Under the pieces are notes generated by a model. The model was not told the DNA's origin and made no database searches. It saw only the letters and a program-made list of their open reading frames with translations. A stretch of 33,268 bases of DNA from Candidatus Abawacabacteria bacterium RBG_16_42_10 (GTDB taxonomy: Bacteria; Patescibacteriota; Gracilibacteria; RBG-16-42-10). The stretch is from positions 5,037 through 38,304 of the forward strand of contig MEWR01000010.1 of NCBI GenBank assembly GCA_001773455.1. The letters are read 5' to 3'. Below are positions 7,763-15,747 of this stretch, in pieces. The position numbers and the translations under genes were made by a program. How positions within the stretch are numbered: position 1 is the stretch's first letter; every line of letters starts with the position of its first letter.

Positions 7763-9062
7763 CCATATTCGGCGTTATTCTGTTTCTTCGCATAAATCCT
7801 GCCAAGATCTCTTTTTTCCATTCGTCCATCTTTTTGATATGAGAGAGATCCAAAGCAAAAGGTTTTTGTTCGCGTGCGACGATTTGCCAAGTACCTGATG
7901 GTGGGATGATGTCCTTGATAATAAAGAGCGGTACTTTCTTCATTTTGTGAGCATTGCTGATTTCAGATATAAGCGCTGGATAATTTTCCCAATAATTATA
8001 AGGAATCTCTGTCAATTTTAGTTTGTTGGCATTTTTTTTAGGTTGTAAGTCTTTCACTTGTATCATGGAGGGAAAAGCATGTTCAGCGGCTTCTGCTACT
8101 TCGCCCTGATTGCGACCTAATTCCGGAGGAACATAATGGAGTCCCAAACTTTTGTAGACATCTTCTTCGGTTTTGCTGGCAATGTTCTTTGTTCCTTCGA
8201 AAACGCCGTATTCATTGAGTTTTAGGTCCAAGCTTTTTGCGATATTGCGAAGACGAATATTGTGCTCTTTGGAACCGGTAAAATACTGCAAAGCGGCGCC
8301 ATAACTGTTCGGTTCAACTACTCGAAGATCAACTCCCAATTTCCCATCGATAATAATCGAAGCTTTTGTCGGGCCCTGGGCAACAACCTTCGTAGTACCA
8401 GGGTAAGTGATAAAATGCTCAATTATGAGTTCGGGGCTGTCGGAAGTAGCTAACAAGTCCACATCACCGATGGTGTCTTCGAAGCGGCGAACCGATCCTG
8501 CGTATATAATGTGTTTACAATCTGGATATTTGCGTAGGTGGGTAACGAGCTTGTAGACCGTTGGGAAAACCGTAATCAGCGGCAGGCGATTACTTTCTTT
8601 TTTGAGACGTACTATAGCTTCACGAATCTTAGTGACGCTTTTTTCACCGAAGCGTTCGTATTCCTCCAATTTTCCGCTGTTTAAGACTTTTTCTAAATCA
8701 TTTAAATTCCGAACCTTAAATTTTTCAAAAAGTACTTTGGCAGTTTTCGGTCCTATATGCGGTATAGAGAAAACTTGTAAAAAACTTTCTGGATATTCTT
8801 TGAGATATTCCTCATATGCTTTTACATGACCTGTATTGAGAAATTCAACGATTTTTTCGCTGATAGCTGCGCCTATTCCCGAGACTCCAGTTATTTTTTC
8901 GTCTTTGACCAGGTCGGCAATGTCTTCTGTCATGCCTTGCAGTGTTCTGGAGGCATTTTGATATGCGATGATACGGAAATGATTTTTCCCCTCACCCTCC
9001 ATAGCTAAAATACGGCCGATATTGAGAAATATCTTGGTGAGTGAATCATTATTTGTAGGCAT
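7746..9062 (-). CDS. polX: Family X DNA polymerase (PolX-type) lacking the PHP domain
   Basis: A 438-residue Pol beta-like polymerase for gap filling in base excision repair. Helix-hairpin-helix motifs lie at 58-64 (TGVSGIG) and 99-104 (SIPHIG). The nucleotidyltransferase core has AGSVRRFEDTIGDVDLL with Gly189-Ser190 and the metal ligands Asp200 and Asp202; a third acidic ligand is Asp245 in VDLRVV. GSKEHNIRLRNIAK near 290 matches the thumb. Bacterial PolX usually runs to about 570 residues and ends in a PHP nuclease domain. Here the sequence passes through the usual linker (PPELGRNQGEVAEAAEHAFP) and then changes into ~95 residues with no PHP metal ligands. The new tail (KKNANKLKLTEIP... to the end) is of unknown function. 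Confidence 0.88.
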   Translation of the reverse strand: MPTNNDSLTKIFLNIGRILAMEGEGKNHFRIIAYQNASRTLQGMTEDIADLVKDEKITGVSGIGAAISEKIVEFLNTGHVKAYEEYLKEYPESFLQVFSIPHIGPKTAKVLFEKFKVRNLNDLEKVLNSGKLEEYERFGEKSVTKIREAIVRLKKESNRLPLITVFPTVYKLVTHLRKYPDCKHIIYAGSVRRFEDTIGDVDLLATSDSPELIIEHFITYPGTTKVVAQGPTKASIIIDGKLGVDLRVVEPNSYGAALQYFTGSKEHNIRLRNIAKSLDLKLNEYGVFEGTKNIASKTEEDVYKSLGLHYVPPELGRNQGEVAEAAEHAFPSMIQVKDLQPKKNANKLKLTEIPYNYWENYPALISEISNAHKMKKVPLFIIKDIIPPSGTWQIVAREQKPFALDLSHIKKMDEWKKEILAGFMRRNRITPNMVIVVR

Positions 9063-9067
9063 GCTGC

Positions 9068-9355
9068 TTAATTAAAGAACGATTCGATCTTGTCCTTGAT
9101 ACCGCTGATATCGGTAGATTGTTGGATTTCATTCACGGTACTTTGGAGAGCCTCTACCTGATGACCGATGAATTGATAGACATACCAGACAAGTACAGCT
9201 ATGACGATAAACGGTAAGGCATGGATAAAAAGACCAAACCAAAAACGCCTCGTTTCTTGGTGTTGCTTATGAATGTCTTGTTCCAATATTTTCCCAAGTA
9301 ATTCGTTGGTCGTTTTCTGCTCAGTAAGGAGCTCGTGCATATCGGAAGAAGCCAT
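9068..9355 (-). CDS. Small single-pass membrane protein
   Basis: A 95-residue protein with an acidic N-terminal amphipathic helix, one membrane segment at about residues 38-63 (after the basic RR pair at 36-37), and a C-terminal helix with heptad-like hydrophobics (VEALQSTVNEIQQ). The positive residues before the helix suggest a cytosolic N-terminus. It starts 5 nt after the polymerase gene ends in genome order and may be transcribed into it on the minus strand. A strong promoter and a hairpin with a U-rich tail lie upstream. Function unknown. Confidence 0.6.
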   Translation of the reverse strand: MASSDMHELLTEQKTTNELLGKILEQDIHKQHQETRRFWFGLFIHALPFIVIAVLVWYVYQFIGHQVEALQSTVNEIQQSTDISGIKDKIESFFN

Positions 9356-9394
9356 ACAAACTTTTATGTGTTTGTACTATAGCAAATGCCTCTT

Positions 9395-9466
9395 AAATAA
9401 TAAAAGAGGTGTAGATGGTAACTCTAGATATCCCCCATATGGCTAGAGCCAGGAACTACACCTCAC
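9395..9466 (-). ncRNA. Promoter-proximal hairpin with U-rich tail: attenuator or small RNA
   Basis: On the minus strand the transcript predicted from the promoter at 9472-9499 begins at about 9465, one base before the stem. GAGGTGTAG (9456-9464 read on minus) pairs with CTACACCTC over 9 bp; inside follow TGG/CCA, CTCTAG/CTAGAG and ATAT/ATAT, with a GGGGG loop. The stem is followed by TTTTATTATTT (9395-9405). The first GAGG partner could alternatively pair with CCTCTT at 9389-9394, so two exclusive folds exist. It lies 40 nt before the start of the small membrane protein gene. Confidence 0.5.
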
Positions 9467-9471
9467 TTACT

Positions 9472-9499
9472 ATTATACAACATTTATGTACTTTGTCTA
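9472..9499 (-). promoter_or_regulatory. Promoter of the hairpin RNA and small membrane protein gene
   Basis: On the minus strand TAGACA (9494-9499), 16 bp and a perfect TATAAT (9472-9477). It places the transcript start at the base of the long hairpin. Confidence 0.55.
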
Positions 9500-9574
9500 T
9501 ATTCAAGAGAGAGACATCCACTGGTAATAACCCTTGTTAAAAGATATTGCTCAACTTATATTGCAACAGCAATA

Positions 9575-9660
9575 GCCGAAGTGGCGGAATGGCAGACGCG
9601 CACGCTTCAGGAGCGTGTTCCCGCAAGGGGGTGGAGGTTCAAGTCCTCTCTTCGGCACCA
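9575..9660 (+). tRNA. tRNA-Leu (anticodon CAG)
   Basis: An 86-nt cloverleaf with a long variable arm. The acceptor stem is GCCGAAG with CTTCGGC, the discriminator is A and CCA is encoded (9658-9660). The anticodon stem CACGC/GCGTG encloses TTCAGGA with CAG at 9608-9610. The D arm has the GGCGGAATGGCAGACGC of leucine tRNAs, the variable arm is TTCCCGCAAGGGGG-like, and the T arm has GGTTCAAGTCC. It decodes CUG. Confidence 0.95.
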
Positions 9661-9689
9661 AAAACCACTCGCAAAGCTCGGGTTTTTGG
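9658..9689 (+). terminator. Terminator-like hairpin after the tRNA
   Basis: CCAAAAACC (9658-9666), which includes the tRNA CCA end, pairs perfectly with GGTTTTTGG (9681-9689). The right arm supplies a T5 run. The following stretch to 9898 contains only a GTGAAC/GTTCAC hairpin near 9750-9770 and no gene that I can support. Confidence 0.5.
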
Positions 9690-9898
9690 CGCGCCATGTA
9701 TGTTTAAGTTACCTAGCAGTACCAAAGATAGTGGTTTTTGTAGTGAACTTGAACGTAGTGAATAGTTCACTGCTTAATACATTCGCTGCTCTCAGGTTTA
9801 TGGCGCAGCACATTTTCAATTGCGAATGGTTATGTCCTGAACCCGACGAAGGAGTAGTTCATGGGCAATAGATCTTCGATTTTTGCAGGCCAGTTATT

Positions 9899-10771
9899 TT
9901 ATGCAGCCCCCAATGTTGTTTGTCTCCCGGCGGCGGTGTCACCGACACCAAAATACAATTCTCCGCCCCGAAGCACTTCTTTTGCTTTTACTAAAAGTTC
10001 CTTTCTGTCCTTAAGTAAATCGTAAGTAAAGGGTACCTCAGGTTTTAAAACTCTCGGTAAATTATTTTGTGAGCGCGGACGAGCAATATCGAAGATATAA
10101 TTCTCGCCTTGATTGCTAGGATCCTCAATCACCAAAAATGAATGAGCCTCAGGGAATTCATCTGTATCCTTAGCATCATTCATCGTGATGCCACCCATGT
10201 ATGCTGATTTCATACCTAATCTCTGGAAGAGATATTGTCCCATTGCTGATCTTTCTGTACACATGGTTTTGCCCTTTGTTTCTGAGAGTAGTTGCGATTG
10301 ACTTTTGGTATACATAGATTCTCGCCACATAAATCCTAGATCTGCCGGGTTATGATCAAGAGCGTCAGCTTTCACTTCCAACAACTGCTGCATTTTTGCT
10401 TGTACATAATGGCAAACAAAAAATAAATAGGGATCGATCTTGGTACCGACTTTGTTCAACCAATCAATGACGTCGGCTTTCTGAGCCTCAAATCTTTCTT
10501 TGATGGCCGCTTCTGTGAATTTTTCCAAGGCTGATTCAAACGATTGAAAATCTAATTTCAGTTTTATTGTTAGTTCATCGGTAAATAGTGATCCACCTAC
10601 AGGCAGTTCATGATTATTAGCTAAATGTTCAGCCCAAACCCCACGTCGTAAGGGTTTATTCTCCAATTGCTCGGCGATATTCAGACTTTCAGGAACTTTA
10701 TCGTTCATTGGGCTTGATAGAGGATGTTTCCTTTCTTTTTGGCTATGATCTCTACCTGTCTCTAAGTCCAT
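9899..10771 (-). CDS. Transglutaminase-like Cys/His/Asp protein
   Basis: A 290-residue soluble protein. The C-terminal half contains an ordered Cys-His-Asp set in the right surroundings for the papain/transglutaminase fold. Cys171 begins an amphipathic helix (MCTERSAMGQYLFQRLGMKSAYMGG), His210 lies in EAHSFLVIED, and Asp228 in YIFDIARPR. In transglutaminase-like proteins this triad does peptide hydrolysis or acyl transfer; which reaction applies here is unknown. The first ~60 residues look disordered and are followed by a helical region. On the minus strand a TTTACT-17-TATATG promoter can be read upstream. It is a lone gene between tRNA-Leu and the Bro-N pseudogene. Confidence 0.65.
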   Translation of the reverse strand: MDLETGRDHSQKERKHPLSSPMNDKVPESLNIAEQLENKPLRRGVWAEHLANNHELPVGGSLFTDELTIKLKLDFQSFESALEKFTEAAIKERFEAQKADVIDWLNKVGTKIDPYLFFVCHYVQAKMQQLLEVKADALDHNPADLGFMWRESMYTKSQSQLLSETKGKTMCTERSAMGQYLFQRLGMKSAYMGGITMNDAKDTDEFPEAHSFLVIEDPSNQGENYIFDIARPRSQNNLPRVLKPEVPFTYDLLKDRKELLVKAKEVLRGGELYFGVGDTAAGRQTTLGAA

Positions 10772-10890
10772 ATTTTTTTATTAATCATATAATTGTATCA
10801 TATTGTTCAGTAAATAATGAAAATTATGAAATTAATCTTTTGTATTTTAGTTTAAAAGGAATACTATGAGGATCGCTTTATCAATTTCAT

Positions 10891-11398
10891 ATGTCCCAAA
10901 ACGCACCCATTCTTTTTCAGAATCAGCCAATCCGCAAAGTTTGGCATAAAAATGAGTGGTGGTTTTCAGTGGTAGATGTTGTAAAAGCGCTAACCGATAG
11001 TGCTGATGCCAAAGATTATTGGTATAGAGTAAAGACTCGTATGTCTGAAGAAGAGAAAAGTCAGGTATCGACATTTTGTCGACAACTGAAATTGAAAGCT
11101 AGCGATGGAAAATATTATTCTACAGATTGCGCCAACACAAAAAGTATCCTACGTATTGTTCAATCAATACCGTCGCCAAAAGCAGAACCATTTAAAAGAT
11201 GGTTGGCACAGGTAGGCAAAGATCGGCTCGGATTCACAAGGATTTCCATTATTACGAAAGGATGCGAATGAAGGAGGAAAAGTTGCAGGTAGAACCAGAA
11301 AAGATATTGAATATAGAACCGGACAGAAAGTCGTATCTGAAAATAATTATAAACTGCTGAGGGCTAAAAAGAATATGCAAGAACTGGAAGGAGTGTAG
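10891..11398 (+). pseudogene. Decayed Bro-N domain protein
   Basis: The N-terminal ~110 residues are a Bro-N (phage antirepressor-like) domain: PIRKVWHKNEWWFSVVDVVKALTD, then YWYRVKTRM, a CANTKSILRIVQSIPSPKAEPFKRWLAQVG segment. The frame then leaves the family pattern at about 11220 and stops at 11271. In another frame the typical family tail resumes: DSQGFPLLRKDANEGGKVAG and then RKDIEYRTGQKVVSENNY, ending at a TAG at 11396-11398. The ~100 residues normally between these parts are missing. So an internal deletion with frameshift has broken the gene. Intact relatives are common in CPR genomes and phages and act as DNA-binding accessory proteins. Confidence 0.75.
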
Positions 11399-11416
11399 TG
11401 TATGAAAATATTGTGG

Positions 11417-12178
11417 TTATAACGCAATAAAACTACTTGCACCTAGCCAGGCGAGATTGAATATGGCTGTCTGAGAACGAGCGTATACGGGACTTTCGAA
11501 TATCATGCCGATCAATTCGTCTTTATTGAGGGATATAACCGCCACTTTATCGTCATAAATAGTGATCTCATGTTCGAACCAGAATTCACGGGGATTAACA
11601 AAAAGAATTTCCAAGAGTTCGATGGGAAAATCCTTGGGATAATAATTTTTGGTGAAATCGAATGCTTCTTCACTGGAAGGACAAATAATGCGCGTTTTTA
11701 ATTTTTTGCGCATCTTCTTTTCCGCATAATTCATAATAAGTTCTTTATCCAACAACTCTGCAGCACCTTTGAGGTTAGAGTACCCCAGAAGCTCTTTCTT
11801 GGCAGTTAAAGTATCATCAAGAATGCTTTTGATTCCTTCAATTCCCTCGTAGTAACTGATTTTGGGCTTAAACGTTAAAGTGTTGGTGATGGAAAGGAGT
11901 TCGGGAAGTAATTTCTGAGCATAGTGAAATTTTTCTTCCAAGACATTCACGATTTTCTGTGGTGGTTCAGCAGAGTAGAAGCGGACCTTATCTTTGGTGA
12001 TATAACTTACCAGTCCCTTTTTGGTGAGATTTTCCAGGGTGTGATAGCAATTTACGCGTGGAAGTTTAGCTTTTTTAGCAACCCCACTGACATAGCCGCC
12101 ACCCAATTCTAAAAGTGTCATATACACCTGACCTTCGACGTCAGTCATCCCAAGTGACGAGAAATCTGGATAAAGCAT
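11417..12178 (-). CDS. TrmB-family transcriptional regulator
   Basis: A 253-residue protein with an N-terminal winged helix (about 8-72: GMTDVEGQVYMTLLELGGGYV, AKKAKLPRVNCYHTLENLTKKGLV). The pattern, a helix-turn-helix at ~32-52 followed by a dimerising coil and a sensor-like C-terminal domain (SYYEGIEGIKSILDD...), is that of TrmB-type regulators. In archaea and some bacteria these bind sugars or other ligands; the ligand here is not evident. It is divergent from CR1 across 169 bp, with a palindrome in the CR1 promoter, so it is the natural candidate to control the CR operon and itself. That link is inferred from position only. Confidence 0.8.
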   Translation of the reverse strand: MLYPDFSSLGMTDVEGQVYMTLLELGGGYVSGVAKKAKLPRVNCYHTLENLTKKGLVSYITKDKVRFYSAEPPQKIVNVLEEKFHYAQKLLPELLSITNTLTFKPKISYYEGIEGIKSILDDTLTAKKELLGYSNLKGAAELLDKELIMNYAEKKMRKKLKTRIICPSSEEAFDFTKNYYPKDFPIELLEILFVNPREFWFEHEITIYDDKVAVISLNKDELIGMIFESPVYARSQTAIFNLAWLGASSFIAL

Positions 12179-12288
12179 AATTGTTGTAAAAAGTATTCTA
12201 CAGATATTTTAATTGGTCTTCCTGTTAAAGTAAAGGCTAGGGTAAAACATAAGATTTGCTTTAGATTTATTGAATCTCTCTATAAGTG

Positions 12289-12317
12289 TTTACTGTTAAG
12301 AACATGTTAAATATAAT
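12289..12317 (+). promoter_or_regulatory. Promoter of the CR1-CR7 array with palindrome in the spacer
   Basis: TTTACT (12289-12294), 17 bp and a perfect TATAAT (12312-12317); transcription should start near 12324, about 24 nt before the CR1 ATG. The spacer holds the perfect 8-bp palindrome AACATGTT (12301-12308), a plausible operator because a repressor there would block polymerase. The divergent TrmB-type regulator is the obvious candidate. Confidence 0.6.
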
Positions 12318-12347
12318 GCAGATTAAAATATAACTTTTGTCAAAAAC

Positions 12348-14003
12348 ATGACTAGGACTTGTAAACAATGTTCCACACCATTTGAAATCACCTCTGAAGA
12401 TCTGCAATTTTACGATCGATTTCAGGTACCAACTCCGGAGCAGTGTCCGAATTGTCGTTTGCTCCGCAGGATGCAAGAACGTAATGCTAAAAATCTCTAT
12501 TATAGGAAATGTGATTTTACCGGGGAAGAAATCATCTCGCAGTATCACAGCGATCATCCCTTCCCCGTTTACCAGTCAAAAGTGTGGTGGGGGGATGAGT
12601 GGGATGCTAGTGTCTATGGTCAGGACTTTGATTTTAATCAAGCATTCTTTCCCCAATTTAAAGCGCTTAAATATCGAACACCACACATGGCCCTATTCAT
12701 TATTCCGGGTATGGAGAATAGTGACTTTACCAATTGTACTGGATATCTCAAAAATTGTTATCTCATCGCTGAGAGTGATTATGATGAAGATTGTTATTAT
12801 TCCAATCTACTCAAAAAATGTAAAAATGTTTCAGATTGTTCTGTGTGTTATGAATGTGAATTATGCTATCAGTGTATCGACTGTCAAAATTGTCATAATC
12901 TGAAATTTTCTCAAGATTGTAGTTCATGCCAAGATAGCTATTTTCTAAGAGCTTGCCAGAATTGTCGAGACTGTATTGGTTGTATCAATCAAAGGCACAA
13001 ACAGTACATGATCTTCAATAAACAATACTCCAAAGAAGAATATGAACAGATGAAAAGTGCCATGCATCTCGATACTCATAGCGGTCTAGAAAAAGAACTT
13101 GAGGAAGCCGGGGCTCTGTTTGTTACTCAGCCTCATAAGAATCTCTCAATAGAAAAAACCGAGAACAGCACTGGGGACCATTTGTACAACGCCAAAGATG
13201 CTTACTATTGCTTTGATTGTAAGGATATCGAGGACTGTCGCTATTGTGTAAAACTTTCTCTCAATGTGAAATCTTGTATGGATTATAGTTCGTGGGGAGA
13301 TAAGACCGAACTCGTTTATCAATCAGCTTCGTGTGGAGATAATGCATACAATATTAAGTTCTGTACTACCTGTACAACCAATATTCGCGATTTAGAATAT
13401 TGTGATCAGTGCACCGCATCATCAGATCTTTTTGGTTGTGTAGGTCTGAAGCGTAAACAGTACTGTATCCTCAATAAACAGTACTCCAAAGAGGATTACT
13501 TTGCGCTGAAACAAAAGATTATCGAACATATGAAAAAGACTGGTGAATATGGAGAATATTTCCCAGCTGATATGTGTCCTTATGGTCATAATGAGACCAT
13601 GTCTCAAGATTTCTTTCCGCTTAGCAAAGAAGAGGCATTAGGTCGTGGTTTTAAATGGAAAGATGAAGATAGAAGCAATCGCTATCAGGGGACAATACCT
13701 CAAATTCCCGAGCGCAGTAGTGACCTTCCCGAGGAAATTACCAAACATATTTTAGGCTGCAAGAGTTGTGGCAAAAATTATCGTTTGATCAGTCAAGAAG
13801 TAGGTTTCTACAAGATGTTGAATGTACCGGCACCAACGCAATGCTTTGATTGTCGTCATAAAGCTCGTATCCAAGCTAGGAATCCTTTTCAGATCTGGAA
13901 AAGAACATGTGCTAGATGCTCTCAGGATATGAATACCAGCTATGCGCCCGATCGCCCGGAAATCGTGTATTGCGAGAAATGCTATTTAGAAACCGTCTAT
14001 TAA
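12348..14003 (+). CDS. CR1: Cys-rich double zinc-ribbon protein, first of the array
   Basis: A 551-residue protein with about 43 cysteines and no signal peptide or membrane helix. The N-terminal ribbon is Cys5-x2-Cys8 and Cys33-x2-Cys36 (zf-trcl-like), shorter by nine residues than in CR2-CR6. Next comes a WW-G-DEWD block and a KNCYL/EDCYY start of the first Cys module, with dense CxxC runs at about 150-215 (CSVCYECELCYQC). This module ends with GCINQRHKQYMIFNKQYSKEEY, where Met replaces the usual Cys. The second module ends with FGCVGLKRKQYCILNKQYSKEDY near 375. A C-terminal ribbon has GCKSC, QCFDC, TCARC and YCEKC. Function unknown; metal binding is likely. It follows the array promoter directly, has no Shine-Dalgarno sequence, and ends 9 nt before CR2. 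Confidence 0.85.
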   Translation: MTRTCKQCSTPFEITSEDLQFYDRFQVPTPEQCPNCRLLRRMQERNAKNLYYRKCDFTGEEIISQYHSDHPFPVYQSKVWWGDEWDASVYGQDFDFNQAFFPQFKALKYRTPHMALFIIPGMENSDFTNCTGYLKNCYLIAESDYDEDCYYSNLLKKCKNVSDCSVCYECELCYQCIDCQNCHNLKFSQDCSSCQDSYFLRACQNCRDCIGCINQRHKQYMIFNKQYSKEEYEQMKSAMHLDTHSGLEKELEEAGALFVTQPHKNLSIEKTENSTGDHLYNAKDAYYCFDCKDIEDCRYCVKLSLNVKSCMDYSSWGDKTELVYQSASCGDNAYNIKFCTTCTTNIRDLEYCDQCTASSDLFGCVGLKRKQYCILNKQYSKEDYFALKQKIIEHMKKTGEYGEYFPADMCPYGHNETMSQDFFPLSKEEALGRGFKWKDEDRSNRYQGTIPQIPERSSDLPEEITKHILGCKSCGKNYRLISQEVGFYKMLNVPAPTQCFDCRHKARIQARNPFQIWKRTCARCSQDMNTSYAPDRPEIVYCEKCYLETVY

Positions 14004-14012
14004 AAACCATTT

Positions 14013-15677
14013 ATGACCAAAACTTGCAAGCGTTGTACCTCCGACTTCGACATTTCCTCTGAAGATCTCAAATTTTATGAAAAGGTTTCGCCGGTATTTC
14101 GAGAACAAAGATTCTTGATTGCGCCGCCAAACTTATGTCCTGACTGCCGCAGGCAAGATCGTCTGGCATTTCGTAATGAGAAAAAACTCTATCAGCGCAA
14201 ATGCGACTCCTGCCAAAAAGAAATTATTTCCATGTATTCAGCTGATGTGCCATTTAAAGTTTTTTGTCCCACCTGCTGGTGGGGTGATGGCTGGGACAGC
14301 ACTAAAATTGGCCAAAGTTTCGATTTTAGTCGGCCATTCTTTGAGCAATTTCATGAACTTTTGCAAAATGCGAGCTTGTCTTCACTGCTCGCTAAAAATA
14401 ACGAAAACAGTGACTATGTGAATTTAGAAACTGACGACAAGAATTGTTATCTCAATGCCGGTGGGCATTTCAATGAGGATTGTTATTACAATACCTACTG
14501 CATGAAGGGAAAGAATAATGTCGACAATTATTGGCTTATAGATTCTGAACTGTGCTACATGTGTGTGAACTGCGAGAAATGTTATAGCAGCACCTACTTA
14601 CAAGACTGCAGTAATGTCCGTGACAGTCATTATTGTCGTGATTGTAAGGACTGTGAGCATTGTTTTGGTTCTTATGGTTTACGTCACAAGAAATATTATT
14701 ACTTCAATGAAGAGCTTTCGAAAGATGCATATGAAAAGAAAGTGAAAGCCCACTTGGACAGTTTTGAATCTCGAGAAGAAGCTAGGGAATTGGCATATAA
14801 ACATTTTCTGAAATATCCACATCAAGCCAGTAGAATCGCTCAGTGTGAAGAGTGTACTGGAGATCTTCTGGTGCGTTGTAAGAATCTCAAAAGTGCTTTC
14901 AATTTTGACGATTCGGAGGATGGCAAATACTTACAGATTGGTCTACACCTGAAAGATGCCATGGACATTACTTCATTTGGTTGGGGCGAACTGATATACC
15001 AAGTTTCTTCTTCGATGAATTTGAAGAATTCTGGATTTCTAGCTTTGAGTGCTGATGGTCACAATGTTTGGTATGGCCAGTTTTGCTGGAATTCTAGCGA
15101 TTGTTTTGGTTGTGTTGGTATGTACCGGAAGCAGTATTGCATCTTGAATAAGCAGTACACAAAGGAAGAATATGAAGCTTTGCTGCCCAAGGTCATCGCT
15201 CATATGCAAAAGACCGGCGAATGGGGACAATATTTCCCTTTGGCATTATCAACCTTTTGTTACAATGAATCGGTTGCCAATGACTATTTCCCTTTGACGA
15301 AAGAAGAAGCCTGGAAAATTGGAGCCATGTGGCGCGATCAAGACACGATTAACAAGTATCAAGGACCAAGAATTGCAGTCCCTAGCCACATCAAAGATGT
15401 AACGGATGACATTACCAAGCAAATTCTGACTTGTGTTACTTGTAACAGAAATTATCGCATTGTAAATCAAGAATTAGACTATTATCGCTGTATGGATTTA
15501 CCTGTGCCTCATGATTGTCTGGACTGTCGCAATCGTTTCCGTTTGTCCCTCAAAAATCCTCAAAAAGTTTGGGAACGCAATTGTGCCAAATGCAGTACTG
15601 CGATTAGTACGAGCTATTCTCCCGATCGCCCCGAGACCGTGTATTGCGAAAAGTGCTACTTAGAAACCGTTTACTAA
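14013..15677 (+). CDS. CR2: Cys-rich double zinc-ribbon protein with intact N-terminal ribbons
   Basis: A 554-residue paralogue. It is the only member in which the N-terminal region keeps two complete four-cysteine sets: Cys5/8 with Cys42/45, and Cys64/67 with Cys85/88 (KCDSC, then VFCPTCWW). In the others the second set is reduced to a lone Cys. The first Cys module (KNCYL to LRHKKYYYFN) has Tyr where the end Cys usually stands, and the second module is poor in cysteine until WNSSDCFGCVGMYRKQYC. The C-terminal ribbon (TCVTC, DCLDC, NCAKC, YCEKC) is complete. Its last ~60 nt are identical to those of CR4. The stop is 5 nt before the CR3 start, so co-translation is likely. Cytosolic, function unknown. 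Confidence 0.85.
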   Translation: MTKTCKRCTSDFDISSEDLKFYEKVSPVFREQRFLIAPPNLCPDCRRQDRLAFRNEKKLYQRKCDSCQKEIISMYSADVPFKVFCPTCWWGDGWDSTKIGQSFDFSRPFFEQFHELLQNASLSSLLAKNNENSDYVNLETDDKNCYLNAGGHFNEDCYYNTYCMKGKNNVDNYWLIDSELCYMCVNCEKCYSSTYLQDCSNVRDSHYCRDCKDCEHCFGSYGLRHKKYYYFNEELSKDAYEKKVKAHLDSFESREEARELAYKHFLKYPHQASRIAQCEECTGDLLVRCKNLKSAFNFDDSEDGKYLQIGLHLKDAMDITSFGWGELIYQVSSSMNLKNSGFLALSADGHNVWYGQFCWNSSDCFGCVGMYRKQYCILNKQYTKEEYEALLPKVIAHMQKTGEWGQYFPLALSTFCYNESVANDYFPLTKEEAWKIGAMWRDQDTINKYQGPRIAVPSHIKDVTDDITKQILTCVTCNRNYRIVNQELDYYRCMDLPVPHDCLDCRNRFRLSLKNPQKVWERNCAKCSTAISTSYSPDRPETVYCEKCYLETVY

Positions 15678-15747
15678 AATCTATGGATAAGACCTGCAAA
15701 AATTGTTCTCAGCATTTCGAGGTGAGTGATGAAGATATGAAGTTCTA
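15615..15747 (+). repeat. Perfect 133-bp direct repeat, copy 1 (CR2/CR3 junction)
   Basis: Identical base for base to 18976-19108 (offset 3361). It covers the last 21 codons of CR2, the 5-nt gap and the first 22 codons of CR3. Similarity continues on both sides with scattered synonymous changes to about 15580 and 15808. Such identity across a stop/start junction is not required by protein conservation and points to recent duplication or gene conversion. Confidence 0.95.

Noticed and set aside
10847-11074. Minus-strand frame of 75 codons opposite the Bro-N gene
   Set aside because: It lies antisense to a recognisable Bro-N domain and has no homology features of its own.
12382-12903. Plus-strand frame of 173 codons inside CR1
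   Set aside because: It overlaps CR1 in another frame, and its residues are what shifted TGT/AAT-rich codons give; CR1 has clear homologues, this does not.
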